Assembly: GCA_003104975.1 (NCBI GenBank)
Contig: PQAM01000009.1
Span: 1 to 64,000, forward strand
Reading direction: 5' to 3'
DNA length: 64,000 nt
Origin: Candidatus Methylomirabilota bacterium
GTDB lineage: Bacteria > Methylomirabilota > Methylomirabilia > Methylomirabilales > Methylomirabilaceae
This document shows, one piece after another, positions 47,907 to 56,969 of the stretch. Position 1 is the first letter of the stretch, and each line of letters begins with the position of its first letter. The notes beneath the pieces are model-generated. The model was given only the letters and a program-made list of their open reading frames with translations. It made no database searches and was not told the origin of the DNA. The position numbers and the translations under genes were made by a program.

Positions 47907-50021
47907 ATGGAGATCGGCCTGTACGCGATGTTACACATAAAGAAATGGAGCATCCGGGCGCGGGTACTCTTGGCCTTTCTCGCCATCCTGGCCCCCTTTG
48001 TGGGGTTCGCCGGCATCGCCGCCCTTCATTTCGGGACCCTCATGCATACCCACCTCCGGACCCAGGAGGAGGCAAGCGTCGATCTCATGCGGACGTCTGA
48101 TGTCATGGCGGCCGCCGATGGTCTGATGCTGTCCGTCGAGGCGTATGTGGCCAGTGACGATCAGCAAGCGCAGCAGCAGGTGAGCGGCTACCTGACCCGT
48201 CTCCGTGAGGCATTCCGAATGCTGCACACCACCCCGCTAAAGGGCGACGAGGAGCGGGCGTTCGTCGATGCGCTGCGAGAGCCGGTCTCCCGGCTGGAGG
48301 CGCTCGGACGAGAGGTCGTCGCACCGACGCCATTCCCGGCCAACCATGAGAGGGCCGACAAGGCCGCCGCGCTGGCGCGATTGCACAATCGCATCGATGC
48401 GACACTGCATCGGCTCATGACGGTCCACGTGCGCGAGATCGATGACGCGAAACGGCGGGTCTCCGATGTGGGCCGCCAGGTCATCGTGGTCATGTTTGTG
48501 ACCCTGATCGTGAGCGGGTTGGGGGCGTTGAGTATCGGCGTCCCGTTGGCCGACTGGCTGAGCGGGCCGATCCGGGCCATCGCGCACGGCAGTCGCCGGG
48601 TGGCCGAAGGCGATCTCTCGCATCGGGTCGAGATCGGGGGCGGCGGCGAGCTTGAGGAGGCGGCTCAGGCGTTCAACACCATGGCCGAGCGGTTGGAACG
48701 GTCGGCCGTCGAGAACGCCGCGCTCTACGGCGCCGCGCGCGAGCGCGCCGATCGGATCGCGGCCGTCAACCGACTGACCAAGATCATCAGCGCCTCCCTC
48801 GATATCGGCGCCGTCTATGAGACCTTTGCCGCGGAATTGAAGCGGTTTATCCCCTATACGCGGATGGGGATTGTGCTGTCTGAAGAGTCCGGCGCGCGAC
48901 TGAAGCTCTTCCAGCTTGTCGGTACACCGCTCGCCGAGGTGCCGCTCGGGATGATCTGGCCGAACGGGCAGGGGACCGGTGTCGCGTGGGTCATGTCCCA
49001 TCGACGCCCCCATTGTGAGTCGGACCTCGCGACGGCGGGCCGATTTGTCGAAGACGGGATGCTGACGAAAGAGGGGATTCGCTCGACCGTTCGCCTGCCG
49101 TTGATTGCCGGGGGGCAGGTCATCGGCGTCCTGTTTTTGGATGATGTCGCATCCGGCCGCTATACCGAGCACGATCTTGATCTGCTCGTCCCGCTTGGGG
49201 AACAGTTGGCTATCGCCATCGAAAACGCGAGACTGCATCGCGAGATGGAGCAGAAGGTGGAGGAGCGGACCCGGACACTCAAACAGACCCAGGCGCAACT
49301 CATCCAGTCGGGAAAGCTGGCTGCCGTGGGAACGCTGGCTGCTGGGGTGGCCCACGAGCTGAACCAGCCGCTGATGATCATCAGGGGCTACGCCCAGGAA
49401 CTGCTCGGCGACGGACGGATCGCCGATGCAGAGACCCGCGACGACCTGCGGCGGATCGAGGCGCAGACGACCCGGATGGCCGCCATCATCACCCACCTGC
49501 GCGACTTCTCGCGCCAGTCCACGGGGAGGCGAGAGGCGACCGACCTGAACCGGATCGTCGCGGACGCGCTGGCCTTCCTTCATCAGCAGCTCAAGACCAG
49601 AAATATCGTCGTGACGCAGGATGTGGATCCCGCGCTGCCGCCGGTGTCGGTCGATTCGCTGCAGATCGAGCAGGTGCTGCTCAACCTGATCACCAACGCC
49701 CGGGATGCCATCGAGGCGACCGGGACGGGGGCCATCGCCATCCGGACCCAACGCGCGTCAGACGGCCGGATCGCCCTGAGCGTGACCGATACCGGTCCGG
49801 GTATCCCGGCCGAGATTCAACCCAGGATCTTCGATCCATTTTTTACCACAAAAGAGGTCGGGAAAGGGACGGGTCTCGGCCTGAGCATCTGTTATGGGAT
49901 CGTCGACGCGCACGGCGGGGAGCTGACTATGGAGAGTCCGGTCGCCGACGGCCGGGGCGCCCGCTTTACGATGCGCCTGCCGTCCGCCGGCCAGGCTGAT
50001 CGCGTGGAGGATCAGGTATGA
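47907..50021 (+). CDS. Membrane sensor histidine kinase (HAMP-GAF-HisKA)
   Basis: The protein of about 704 residues has a membrane segment near 13-35, an extracytoplasmic helical domain, a second membrane segment near 190-215, a HAMP domain (ADWLSGPIRAIAHGSRRVAE), a GAF domain (ITKIISASLDIGAVYETF-like region), a HisKA box (GVAHELNQPLMIIRGYAQEL) and a HATPase domain ending before a short tail. The start is uncertain among ATG 47874, 47907 and 47928. Its stop overlaps the next response regulator by 4 bases. Confidence 0.88.
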   Translation: MEIGLYAMLHIKKWSIRARVLLAFLAILAPFVGFAGIAALHFGTLMHTHLRTQEEASVDLMRTSDVMAAADGLMLSVEAYVASDDQQAQQQVSGYLTRLREAFRMLHTTPLKGDEERAFVDALREPVSRLEALGREVVAPTPFPANHERADKAAALARLHNRIDATLHRLMTVHVREIDDAKRRVSDVGRQVIVVMFVTLIVSGLGALSIGVPLADWLSGPIRAIAHGSRRVAEGDLSHRVEIGGGGELEEAAQAFNTMAERLERSAVENAALYGAARERADRIAAVNRLTKIISASLDIGAVYETFAAELKRFIPYTRMGIVLSEESGARLKLFQLVGTPLAEVPLGMIWPNGQGTGVAWVMSHRRPHCESDLATAGRFVEDGMLTKEGIRSTVRLPLIAGGQVIGVLFLDDVASGRYTEHDLDLLVPLGEQLAIAIENARLHREMEQKVEERTRTLKQTQAQLIQSGKLAAVGTLAAGVAHELNQPLMIIRGYAQELLGDGRIADAETRDDLRRIEAQTTRMAAIITHLRDFSRQSTGRREATDLNRIVADALAFLHQQLKTRNIVVTQDVDPALPPVSVDSLQIEQVLLNLITNARDAIEATGTGAIAIRTQRASDGRIALSVTDTGPGIPAEIQPRIFDPFFTTKEVGKGTGLGLSICYGIVDAHGGELTMESPVADGRGARFTMRLPSAGQADRVEDQV

Positions 50022-50698
50022 GCGCCGCGCGCGTCCTGCTGGTCGATGACGAGCCGGATATTCGCCGATTGTTATCGCGCCACCTGCGGCGTCTGGGGTA
50101 CACTGTGGGGGAGGCCGCGGATGGCGAAGAGGCGCTTGCGCTGGTGCCGCGCGAGGGTCCGGACGTCGTCATCACCGATATGGCGATGCCTCGGCTCGGC
50201 GGACTGGAGCTGATCGAACGGCTTCGGGATCTCGCGCACGATCTCCCGGTGATCGTGCTGACCGGGCACGGATCGTTCGAGAACGCCATCGCGGCGATGC
50301 GCAAGGGGATCCTCTTTGACTATCTGGTCAAGCCGCTCGAGGACCTGAGCCTGCTGGAGGTCGCCGTCGCGCGGGCCGTGGAGGTGAGGACGCTGCGCGT
50401 CAAGGCCCGCGAGGCGGATCAGGTCGCCGCCATCCGGGAGTTGGCGGTGACCGCCAGCGACCGGATCCTGAATCCGCTGAACGTCATCAGTCTGAGCGTG
50501 GAGCGGCTGACCCGCGAAGGGGTCACGGCCGAGGTGAAGGCTACGGCCGTCGCCAACATCGAGGCGGCCGTCCGGTCGATCACCGGGATCATCCGGCAGA
50601 TGCGATCGGTGGCGCGATATACGCCCCGCGAGGTCATTCCGGGACTGCGGGAGATCGACCTGGATCGGGCCGCATCAGATAAGGCGAACGATGAATAG
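50018..50698 (+). CDS. Response regulator with a degenerate kinase-dimerisation tail
   Basis: The 226-residue protein has a receiver (VLLVDDEPDIRRLLSRHLRR, VVITDMAMPRLGGLELIERL, FDYLVKPLEDL) and a C-terminal helical pair, IRELAVTASDRILNPLNVIS then VANIEAAVRSITGIIRQMRS. The tail resembles a HisKA dimerisation domain, but the phospho-acceptor His of the AHELNxPL box is missing. It is probably the partner of the kinase encoded just upstream. No DNA-binding domain is seen. Confidence 0.85.
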   Translation: MSAARVLLVDDEPDIRRLLSRHLRRLGYTVGEAADGEEALALVPREGPDVVITDMAMPRLGGLELIERLRDLAHDLPVIVLTGHGSFENAIAAMRKGILFDYLVKPLEDLSLLEVAVARAVEVRTLRVKAREADQVAAIRELAVTASDRILNPLNVISLSVERLTREGVTAEVKATAVANIEAAVRSITGIIRQMRSVARYTPREVIPGLREIDLDRAASDKANDE

Positions 50699-50707
50699 AG
50701 AGAGACG

Positions 50708-51397
50708 ATGACGCTGAGGGCGGTGATCTTCGACGCCGGCAACACAGTGATGCTTCTCAACTATGGTGTGGTCGTTGAGGTGTTGGCGGCTGAAGGGTAT
50801 AAGGTGAGCGAGGCGGCCCTACGGGAGGCGGAGTATCGCGCCAGGGTCGATCTCGATCGGATCCTGGCGCGGCGCCATTCCACCGAGGCGCCGGAGATCT
50901 TTCAGACCTACCTGCGCCTGATCTGCGAGGGGATTGAGGTGCCGTGGGGGTCGGTCGCCGAGCGGGCGCTGGGTCGACTCGCCGCCTATCATCGGGAGCA
51001 GAACCTCTGGAATCGGCCTCATCCGCAGGCCGGTCCGGTGCTGCAGTTGCTGCGAACACGCGGGCTCATCGTGGGTATGATCTCAAACTCGAATGGGTGG
51101 GTCGAACGGCTGGTGACGGAAAGCGGGCTGCGCCCATATTTTGACTTTGTGCTGGATTCCCGGTTGATTGGGATAGAGAAACCCGATCCTCGGATCTTTC
51201 AGATTGCGCTGGACCGGGTCGGAATCGATCCGCGCGAAGCGCTGTATATCGGCGACCTCTACTCCATCGATGTCGTTGGGTCGAGGGCGGCCGGCATGCA
51301 CGCGATCCTGCTCGATCCCGCCGGTCTGTGGGGCCACGTCGACTGTCCCAGGGCGCGCGACCTGCTGGAGGCCGCCGACCTGATCTTGACGCTGTAG
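50708..51397 (+). CDS. HAD-superfamily hydrolase
   Basis: The 229-residue protein has the HAD motifs: motif I appears as IFDAGNTVMLLNYG (one Asp where many enzymes have DxD), motif II as MISNSNGW, the Lys in GIEKPDPRIFQIAL and the acidic motif in ALYIGDLYSIDVVGSRAAGM. It is probably a phosphatase, with substrate unknown. Its TAG stop is formed by the first bases of the palindrome at 51395-51462. Confidence 0.85.
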   Translation: MTLRAVIFDAGNTVMLLNYGVVVEVLAAEGYKVSEAALREAEYRARVDLDRILARRHSTEAPEIFQTYLRLICEGIEVPWGSVAERALGRLAAYHREQNLWNRPHPQAGPVLQLLRTRGLIVGMISNSNGWVERLVTESGLRPYFDFVLDSRLIGIEKPDPRIFQIALDRVGIDPREALYIGDLYSIDVVGSRAAGMHAILLDPAGLWGHVDCPRARDLLEAADLILTL

Positions 51398-51462
51398 GGA
51401 CGGGGTGTACCCCGCCGAAGGGCAGGGGTGCTTCGCCCAAGGGCAGGATCAGTCTGTCCCTA
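51395..51462. repeat. REP-like palindrome that closes two converging genes
   Basis: TAGGGAC (51395-51401) and GTCCCTA (51456-51462) are the outer arms, with an inner CGGGG-TGTA-CCCCG hairpin. The outer TAG of each strand is the stop codon of the gene entering from that side. It could also act as a bidirectional terminator. Confidence 0.8.
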
Positions 51463-52122
51463 CCCGAACAGGAAGCGCCGCGTATGGGGCGCGGTGTCGG
51501 TCGCTGTGGTCGCCAGATCGCGCCGAAGTCTGGTCAAATCGTTCGGTCTGTCCACGTCGAACCAGGACGGCAGTACGGTCGCCTGGAGCCGATGCGCCGC
51601 CGCACGCTGGAGCGTCTCGGCAAGAACGGTCGGGCTGCTCCACGGGATATCATCGAAGAGCGTGCGGTAGGGGCGCTTAAGACCGATGAGGTAGTAGCCG
51701 CCGTCGTCGGTCGGACCGAGTACGAGGTCCGTACTCCCATCCTGCAGTCGTGCAACAGCATCCGACAGGAAGGAGGTGGGGAGCGTTGGGCTGTCGCTGT
51801 CGATCAGGATGACCGCCGGGTGGCCCCGTTCCAGCAGGATCGCCGACAGCCGGTGAAGCCGGTCTCCGAGGGTCGAACCGGCCTGCGGGATCAGCGTAAA
51901 GCCCGCGGGTACCAGTGTCATCATCGACGGCCGCGCCTGAAGCGGTGTGTAGGCCAGGTACGGATCGATATCGGGAAGCCCGGCCACCTGCTGCAGCTTA
52001 TCCGCGAGGAGGCATCGGTATAGGGCTGCCGCCTGCTCATAGCTTAACGGCGGGACGAGGCGTGTCTTGACCCGGCCGGGTTCCGGCGCCCTGCCCATCA
52101 CTGCGATGGCGTATCGTCGCAT
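51460..52122 (-). CDS. DUF2064 / TIGR04282-type glycosyltransferase
   Basis: The 220-residue protein reads YAIAVMGRAPEPGRVKTRLV, later VILIDSDSPTLPTSFLSDAV and DLVLGPTDDGGYYLIGLKRP, followed by FDDIPWSS, the hallmark of DUF2064 nucleotide-diphospho-sugar transferase-like proteins, some linked to arsenosugar synthesis. Substrate is unknown here. The gene converges with the HAD hydrolase and stops inside the shared palindrome. Confidence 0.87.
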   Translation of the reverse strand: MRRYAIAVMGRAPEPGRVKTRLVPPLSYEQAAALYRCLLADKLQQVAGLPDIDPYLAYTPLQARPSMMTLVPAGFTLIPQAGSTLGDRLHRLSAILLERGHPAVILIDSDSPTLPTSFLSDAVARLQDGSTDLVLGPTDDGGYYLIGLKRPYRTLFDDIPWSSPTVLAETLQRAAAHRLQATVLPSWFDVDRPNDLTRLRRDLATTATDTAPHTRRFLFG

Positions 52123-52254
52123 GCGCGAAGCCTACCGAACCTCCGCCCGCTTGTCAACCGAATGCCGTACCCCGCACCCGGCGATTTGCGAAAAAGAAGT
52201 TCATTGCTACATTGCAAAACCGGTGATCGGTCTACAGTCGTTCCCCTCTCCGTC

Positions 52255-53409
52255 TCACGATTCATCGCCTCGCACATAGGTGAGAAAGCTCGGTAGATCG
52301 CAGGAGACGCGGCGCTTATCGCCGGTCGGCCGGCGCGTCTGTGAGATCAAAAAGCGGCGCGACGCCGCGATCATGTCGGCGGCGCTGTCCAACCGCGCCA
52401 TATCCTCAACCGTGGGTCCAGAGGTCAGCTTGATCTCGACAGCCCATAATTCGTTTCCGAAGTCCAGTACCAGGTCCAGTTCATATCGATCGGCCGTGCG
52501 GAAGTGGTAGGCGTTAACGTGTCGTCCCCGTGACGACAGTTCGCCCAGCACCTGTTCGATTACGAACCCTTCCCAGCTTGCGCCTACCCACGGTTGGGCC
52601 AGCAATGCGCGCTGGTCCGGTACGTTCAGCAGCGCGTGGAGCAGACCGCAATCGCGCCAGTAGACCTTAGAGCGCTTGATCAATCGCTTACGGATGTTGG
52701 TGTGATAGGGCGGTAACTGCCGGATGAGGAACGCGCCGGTGAGATACTCGAGGTACCCGTCGACGGTATGATACGAAAGGCCCAGACTTTGTCCGACCTG
52801 TGAGGCGTTCCATGTCTGGCCATGCAGCGCGGCCAGCATACGCAGCAGCCGATCGGTTGTCTGCGGCTTGGCGGGCAGGCCCCAGGTCGGCAGATCACGC
52901 TGACTCAGGAGCGAGAGGTAGTCCATCTGCCATTGCGGATATCGCTCGGGTTCCAACACGCCGCCGTCGGGGTAACCGCCGTACAACCACCGCCGCTCCC
53001 GCGATGCCTTTGTCGGAAGTTCGGACAGGAGGAACGGCGTCAGTTCGACCAACGACAGGCGCCCCGCCAGCGACTCCGACACCTGGATCATCAGCGCGGG
53101 GGACACGGAGCCCAGAAGTAAAAACCGGCCCATGCGCGCGCGATTCCGGTCGATGGCCCCGCGTACGCGCGCAAAGACGTCGGGCCACGATTGGGCCTCG
53201 TCGAGGACGATCAGCGTCCTGCCGGTCGCGAGTCGGTCCCACTCGAGGTCCAGACGCAGACGCTCGGGTTCCTGTTCCAGATCGAAATGGACACCGCCCA
53301 GCGACCGTGCCAAGGTCGTCTTCCCGCTCTGACGCGGTCCGATCAGCGCCACGGCCGGATAGCGCGCCAGTCTCTCTCGTAGCTGGTCTCTGACCAATCG
53401 CCGAATCAT
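52255..53409 (-). CDS. AAA ATPase with DUF4143 domain
   Basis: The 384-residue protein has a Walker A (IGPRQSGKTTLARSLGGVHF), Walker B (TLIVLDEAQSWPDVF), a sensor region (RFLLLGSVSP) and a C-terminal DUF4143 nuclease-like part (YWRDCGLLHALLNV, SWEGFVIEQVLGEL, YELDLVLDFGNELWAVEIKL). Such proteins are common mobile accessory genes of unknown function. The gene sits in the 3' part of a recQ-like gene in a different frame of the same strand, and recQ homology stops where this gene begins. Confidence 0.88.
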   Translation of the reverse strand: MIRRLVRDQLRERLARYPAVALIGPRQSGKTTLARSLGGVHFDLEQEPERLRLDLEWDRLATGRTLIVLDEAQSWPDVFARVRGAIDRNRARMGRFLLLGSVSPALMIQVSESLAGRLSLVELTPFLLSELPTKASRERRWLYGGYPDGGVLEPERYPQWQMDYLSLLSQRDLPTWGLPAKPQTTDRLLRMLAALHGQTWNASQVGQSLGLSYHTVDGYLEYLTGAFLIRQLPPYHTNIRKRLIKRSKVYWRDCGLLHALLNVPDQRALLAQPWVGASWEGFVIEQVLGELSSRGRHVNAYHFRTADRYELDLVLDFGNELWAVEIKLTSGPTVEDMARLDSAADMIAASRRFLISQTRRPTGDKRRVSCDLPSFLTYVRGDES

Positions 53410-55312
53410 AGTGTGTATTATAGAAGTTAATTTCTAATCTGCAAAACCAAAAAGCGTATGGGCAGTCGCGCCCCGCCCTTCCCGCCTCCTGCAGGTAATT
53501 TTCGAGTGATCCCGGGATATCGGCGTGGATCACCAGGCGAACATCTTCCTTGTCGATCCCCATGCCGAAGGCGGTAGTGGCACAGATCACCTGCGTTGTC
53601 CCTGCAATGAAATTGTCTTGTACGTGCCTCTTGCGGGGCGGCTCCAGCCCGGCATGAAACGCCTCGGCCTGGCGGCCCTGCCTGGTCAGATATTCGGCGA
53701 CGATCTCAGTGCGAGCCCGCGTTGCGCAGTAGATGACGGCGCAACCGGCACCGTCTGAAGGCAGATGCTCTGCAAGGATATCGTGCAGTCTCTGAAACTT
53801 TTCATGGGGACCGACCAATTGCACCTCGAAGCTCAGGTTGTTTCGCTCCACCCCTCCCTCGAAAACGGTGAGTTCCTGACCCAGCTCTCTGCGAAAATGG
53901 TTCAGGATCTCCGCCTTGACGTCCGGTTTTGCGGTAGCAGTGAAACACTGTACCGGCGGGATTTCTGTGCCCTGCTTTGAGGCGAACTCCTTGATGAAAC
54001 GGGCCGCATACAGATAATCAGGGCGGAAATCGTGCCCCCACTTCGAAAGACAATGGGCTTCGTCAAAGACCCAAGCGCCGATCTCCCGGTAGCTGATCGC
54101 CTCCCGAAAGGAGCGGTTGCGCAACTGCTCGGGCGAGACGTACAACAGGGCCACGTCCCCCAGACGGATCCCGTTCAGCACCTCGCCGCGTTCGGGCGCC
54201 GTCAATAGGCCGCACAGGGTTGCCGCATTCGGTACTCCCGTCCGGTTGCGGAGATTCTCTACTTGATCCTTCATCAGGGCTTGTAGGGGAGAGATGACCA
54301 CCGTGAGGACGCCGCGCCTGGCATACCGTGCGAGGGCAGGAAGCTGATAGCAGAGCGACTTACCACCCCCCGTGGGTAAGATCGCGAGGATCGGCCTGTC
54401 CGCCATCGCATGTCGCACAATAGCGCGCTGGAGGCTGCTCCCGTCGGATGCCGCCGGTGTGGAACGGAAAGTCGGATATCCGAAAAACCTCCGTAGTTGT
54501 GCGGTCGGGTCGTGGACCTCCGGACAATAGCCGCATATTGAGAGGCTGCACGGGGTATCCCTCATTCGATGTAAGAGTGCGGCGACGTTAGGGAACCGGC
54601 CGCGCACCCATGGCGGCAGAACGGAGTTACCGCCCGCCACGCGCAGCCAGGCGATACAGTAGGCGAGCGTCGGGCCCATCTCAGGGTCCGGCAGGTACTC
54701 ATCAGCAACCCAGTCTACCGCACTGCTGCAGGCCCTTCCGTACATCAAGGCCCTGAACCGTTCGGACGCTTGAGCAGGCGTGATCTGGTCGGCGCCCATC
54801 GACGCCAGCGCGGCTTGCAAGCCGGCGAAAGAGCCATCGCCTTGAAAGCAATAGCTGCAAAGAGACAGAATGCCCGGTTCGCGCCGATGCATCGAGGTGA
54901 GACTGGCCCATTGATCGCGAAATAGGACTGCGGCGAGTCGCGCATCGGCAACCGGATCGTTCAGCGCATCCCTTACGAGCTTGTAGTCTTTGACCAGACG
55001 ATGGTAGGGGTTCTGTGGAAAGGCGATGGGGGAAAGATAGAGGGTATCGACGACCGGTTTCTCGAAGAGCCGCAAGGATGGCGCCAGCGCCCTGAGGATC
55101 GGCAGGTCATGGCCAAGGAGATTATGACCCAGCAGGTAGTCGGCTTCATAGGCATGCGCGTCCAGTTCCAAAAGCGCCTGCTGTATGTCGAACCGCTCGG
55201 TACGTCTGAACAACCTTTCGCTAATGATGCCGCCGATCGCATACACTTCTCCGCGTTCGTTGGTTTCAATGTCCAGAAGAAGGCATTTGCCAAGGAAGAC
55301 ATCCGGTTCCAT
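52895..55312 (-). CDS. Exonuclease-RecQ helicase fusion, C-terminally truncated
   Basis: From ATG 55312 the protein has an N-terminal DEDD-type exonuclease domain (LLLDIETNERGEVYAIGGII, LLGHNLLGHDLPILRAL) and a RecQ helicase domain (LPTGGGKSLCYQLPALARYA, VFDEAHCLSKWGHDF, CFTATAKPDVKAEIL, FGMGIDKEDVRLVIHADIPG, YLQEAGRAGRD). Helicase homology stops right after motif VI, near 53450. The remaining 180 or so residues to 52895 are an alternative-frame reading of the AAA/DUF4143 gene. The zinc-binding and winged-helix parts of RecQ are missing, so the gene is probably damaged. Confidence 0.82.
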   Translation of the reverse strand: MEPDVFLGKCLLLDIETNERGEVYAIGGIISERLFRRTERFDIQQALLELDAHAYEADYLLGHNLLGHDLPILRALAPSLRLFEKPVVDTLYLSPIAFPQNPYHRLVKDYKLVRDALNDPVADARLAAVLFRDQWASLTSMHRREPGILSLCSYCFQGDGSFAGLQAALASMGADQITPAQASERFRALMYGRACSSAVDWVADEYLPDPEMGPTLAYCIAWLRVAGGNSVLPPWVRGRFPNVAALLHRMRDTPCSLSICGYCPEVHDPTAQLRRFFGYPTFRSTPAASDGSSLQRAIVRHAMADRPILAILPTGGGKSLCYQLPALARYARRGVLTVVISPLQALMKDQVENLRNRTGVPNAATLCGLLTAPERGEVLNGIRLGDVALLYVSPEQLRNRSFREAISYREIGAWVFDEAHCLSKWGHDFRPDYLYAARFIKEFASKQGTEIPPVQCFTATAKPDVKAEILNHFRRELGQELTVFEGGVERNNLSFEVQLVGPHEKFQRLHDILAEHLPSDGAGCAVIYCATRARTEIVAEYLTRQGRQAEAFHAGLEPPRKRHVQDNFIAGTTQVICATTAFGMGIDKEDVRLVIHADIPGSLENYLQEAGRAGRDCPYAFWFCRLEINFYNTHYDSAIGQRPATRETGALSGRGADRTASEREDDLGTVAGRCPFRSGTGTRASASGPRVGPTRDRQDADRPRRGPIVARRLCARTRGHRPESRAHGPVFTSGLRVPRADDPGVGVAGGAPVVGRTDAVPPVRTSDKGIAGAAVVVRRLPRRRRVGTRAISAMADGLPLAPESA
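53415..53443 (-). promoter_or_regulatory. Promoter of the AAA/DUF4143 gene, probably leaderless
   Basis: On the minus strand TTTGCA and TATAAT are 17 bases apart, and TATAAT ends only 7 bases before the ATG. Transcription would begin at or beside the start codon, giving a leaderless mRNA; no ribosome-binding site is visible. The spacer contains AGAA...TTCT symmetry. Confidence 0.65.
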
Positions 55313-55593
55313 ATCGATTCTTACGACACCGAGATCAGAATTAAGATGCTAACCATACGTCATGTAGTTCAGTACACTATAGCATATCTGAGCATATAAC
55401 TCGACCAGACAACTTAACTGGATAACAGATACCATCGTCTATTTTGCCGTAAAGGCAAACGGCCAATTGGTGGAGGTAGGCAAGTCGGAAAGAGAGTGAA
55501 TGCATGAAGTGGGAACATGACGTCGAGTGGGGAAGCGGAGAGTGGTGAGTTCGCTGCTGGAGAGCGTTGCCCAGCCTATCCGGGTGCTAATTA
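55313..55593. other. Intergenic region between recQ-like gene and glucokinase
   Basis: The part next to recQ is AT-rich and probably holds its promoter. I see no gene, hairpin or repeat in the rest. Confidence 0.5.
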
Positions 55594-56616
55594 TCACGTT
55601 CCTAATAGCCGGAGGGCGTAGTGGGCGGCGCCGATCACGGGCGCGCGGGGGTTGAGCGCGACCGTGATTTCGATGGATCGAAGCAGATCGGTGAAGCGTC
55701 CCTTGTCGGTGAACGTGCGTGCGAACGTGTTGCGGAGGGGCGCGTGGCCACGCGCCCCTACCAGGATCTTCGGTGCGATTCCCCCTCCGATGTAGACCCC
55801 GCCGACGGCGAACGCCTTCAGGGCCAGATTGCCCGCCTCTGCGCCATAGATTGAGACGAACAGTTCGAGCGCGTTCGTGCAGAGCGGGTCGCTCCCTGCC
55901 AGTCCGATCTCAGAGATCGCCGCGCTGGGATCGCCGGTTGTAAGCCGCTCACGCAGCCACTCGGGCTCCGACGAGACGCCGCTATCTCGCAGGAACCGAT
56001 AGATATTGAAGAGCCCTGGTCCGGACAGCAGACGCTCGTAACTGACGTGGCCGTAGTCTTGCTGGAGATAGCGCAGCAGGCCCATTTCGAGATCGTTGCG
56101 CGGGGCGAAGTCGGCGTGGCCTCCCTCGGTGGCCATTGGGTGATGACGCGTCCCATCCCAATAGAGGATCGCCTCTCCCAGACCTGTTCCGGCCGCGATG
56201 ACGGCAAGGTTCCCTTTGCGCGGCAGGCCCGGCTGAAGCAGAGAGAGATCGGTCGGCTCGAGATGGAGCATCCCATAGCCCATGGTCTCCAGATCGTTCA
56301 GCAGCTTCACCCGCGGAATATGAAGGGCCCTGGCCAGTCTGCGTTCGTCCAGTTCCCAGGGGAGATTTGTCGGGTGACTTGTGCCGTCGATCACCGGTCC
56401 GGCGACGCCGAAACAGGCGGCGTGAATGGACGGACAGGACCCGGGTTCCAGGAATCGACCGAGGATCTCGTCGAAGGTGCGGTATTGTCGACTGGGGAAC
56501 GTCTCTTCGCGGACGAGGCGTAGCCGCTTCCCGACCTGTTCAAACAGGCCGATGACGGTCTTGGTGCCCCCGATGTCGCCGGCCAGGATCATGGTCATCA
56601 TGCAAAGGCGGTTCAC
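55594..56616 (-). CDS. glk: Glucokinase
   Basis: The product of about 338 residues has the Glk pattern: MILAGDIGGTKTVIGLFEQV (ATP-binding), CFGVAGPVIDGTSHPTNLPW, VIAAGTGLGEAILYWDG, EGGHADFAPRNDLE and AVGGVYIGGGIAPKIL. It phosphorylates glucose. ATG 56616, 56601 or 56595 could be the start; MILAGDIGG at 56592 is closest to family N-termini. A 24-bp palindrome (55738-55761) is inserted in frame after GGGIAPKIL and encodes about eight extra residues (GARGHAPL). Confidence 0.88.
   Translation of the reverse strand: MNRLCMMTMILAGDIGGTKTVIGLFEQVGKRLRLVREETFPSRQYRTFDEILGRFLEPGSCPSIHAACFGVAGPVIDGTSHPTNLPWELDERRLARALHIPRVKLLNDLETMGYGMLHLEPTDLSLLQPGLPRKGNLAVIAAGTGLGEAILYWDGTRHHPMATEGGHADFAPRNDLEMGLLRYLQQDYGHVSYERLLSGPGLFNIYRFLRDSGVSSEPEWLRERLTTGDPSAAISEIGLAGSDPLCTNALELFVSIYGAEAGNLALKAFAVGGVYIGGGIAPKILVGARGHAPLRNTFARTFTDKGRFTDLLRSIEITVALNPRAPVIGAAHYALRLLGT
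55738..55761. repeat. Perfect 24-bp palindrome inside glk
   Basis: AGGGGCGCGTGG is followed directly by its exact complement. It ends in CGCCCCTACC, like the REP-like elements elsewhere in the window, but lies inside a coding sequence without breaking the frame. Confidence 0.9.
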
Positions 56617-56969
56617 GATCTCTCGGACCCCCGAATGTCTCGCGTAGATTTCTTCGCGCCATTGTTCATCTTACCCCGGGATGAACGGTAGATCAAGGTG
56701 CGCGAGGCCGTCGTCATTTCCCTTGACATCCTCATCGCGGTCAACTTAGCATAGGTCGGACAACATGGGATCTTCCGTGTCCCGGTTCCGCATCGCACCT
56801 GGCGCATATCGGCCGAGAGAGGTTCGAGGAGTCCGGGCGGTCATTCGAATGTATTCGAGACAGCAAGGACGATCCCGGTGCACGGCGGATCTTTACGAAC
56901 ATAAGCCCGCTCCCGGCGATTCCGGCGGGTCGGATATTTACAACCGGTACTGTTAAAGGAGAAGCAGCG
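56617..56969. other. Intergenic region downstream of nothing recognised
   Basis: These 353 bases separate two divergently transcribed genes and should contain both promoters. I see no repeat, hairpin or conserved short gene; a GGAGAAGC ribosome-binding site closes the region. Confidence 0.45.
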
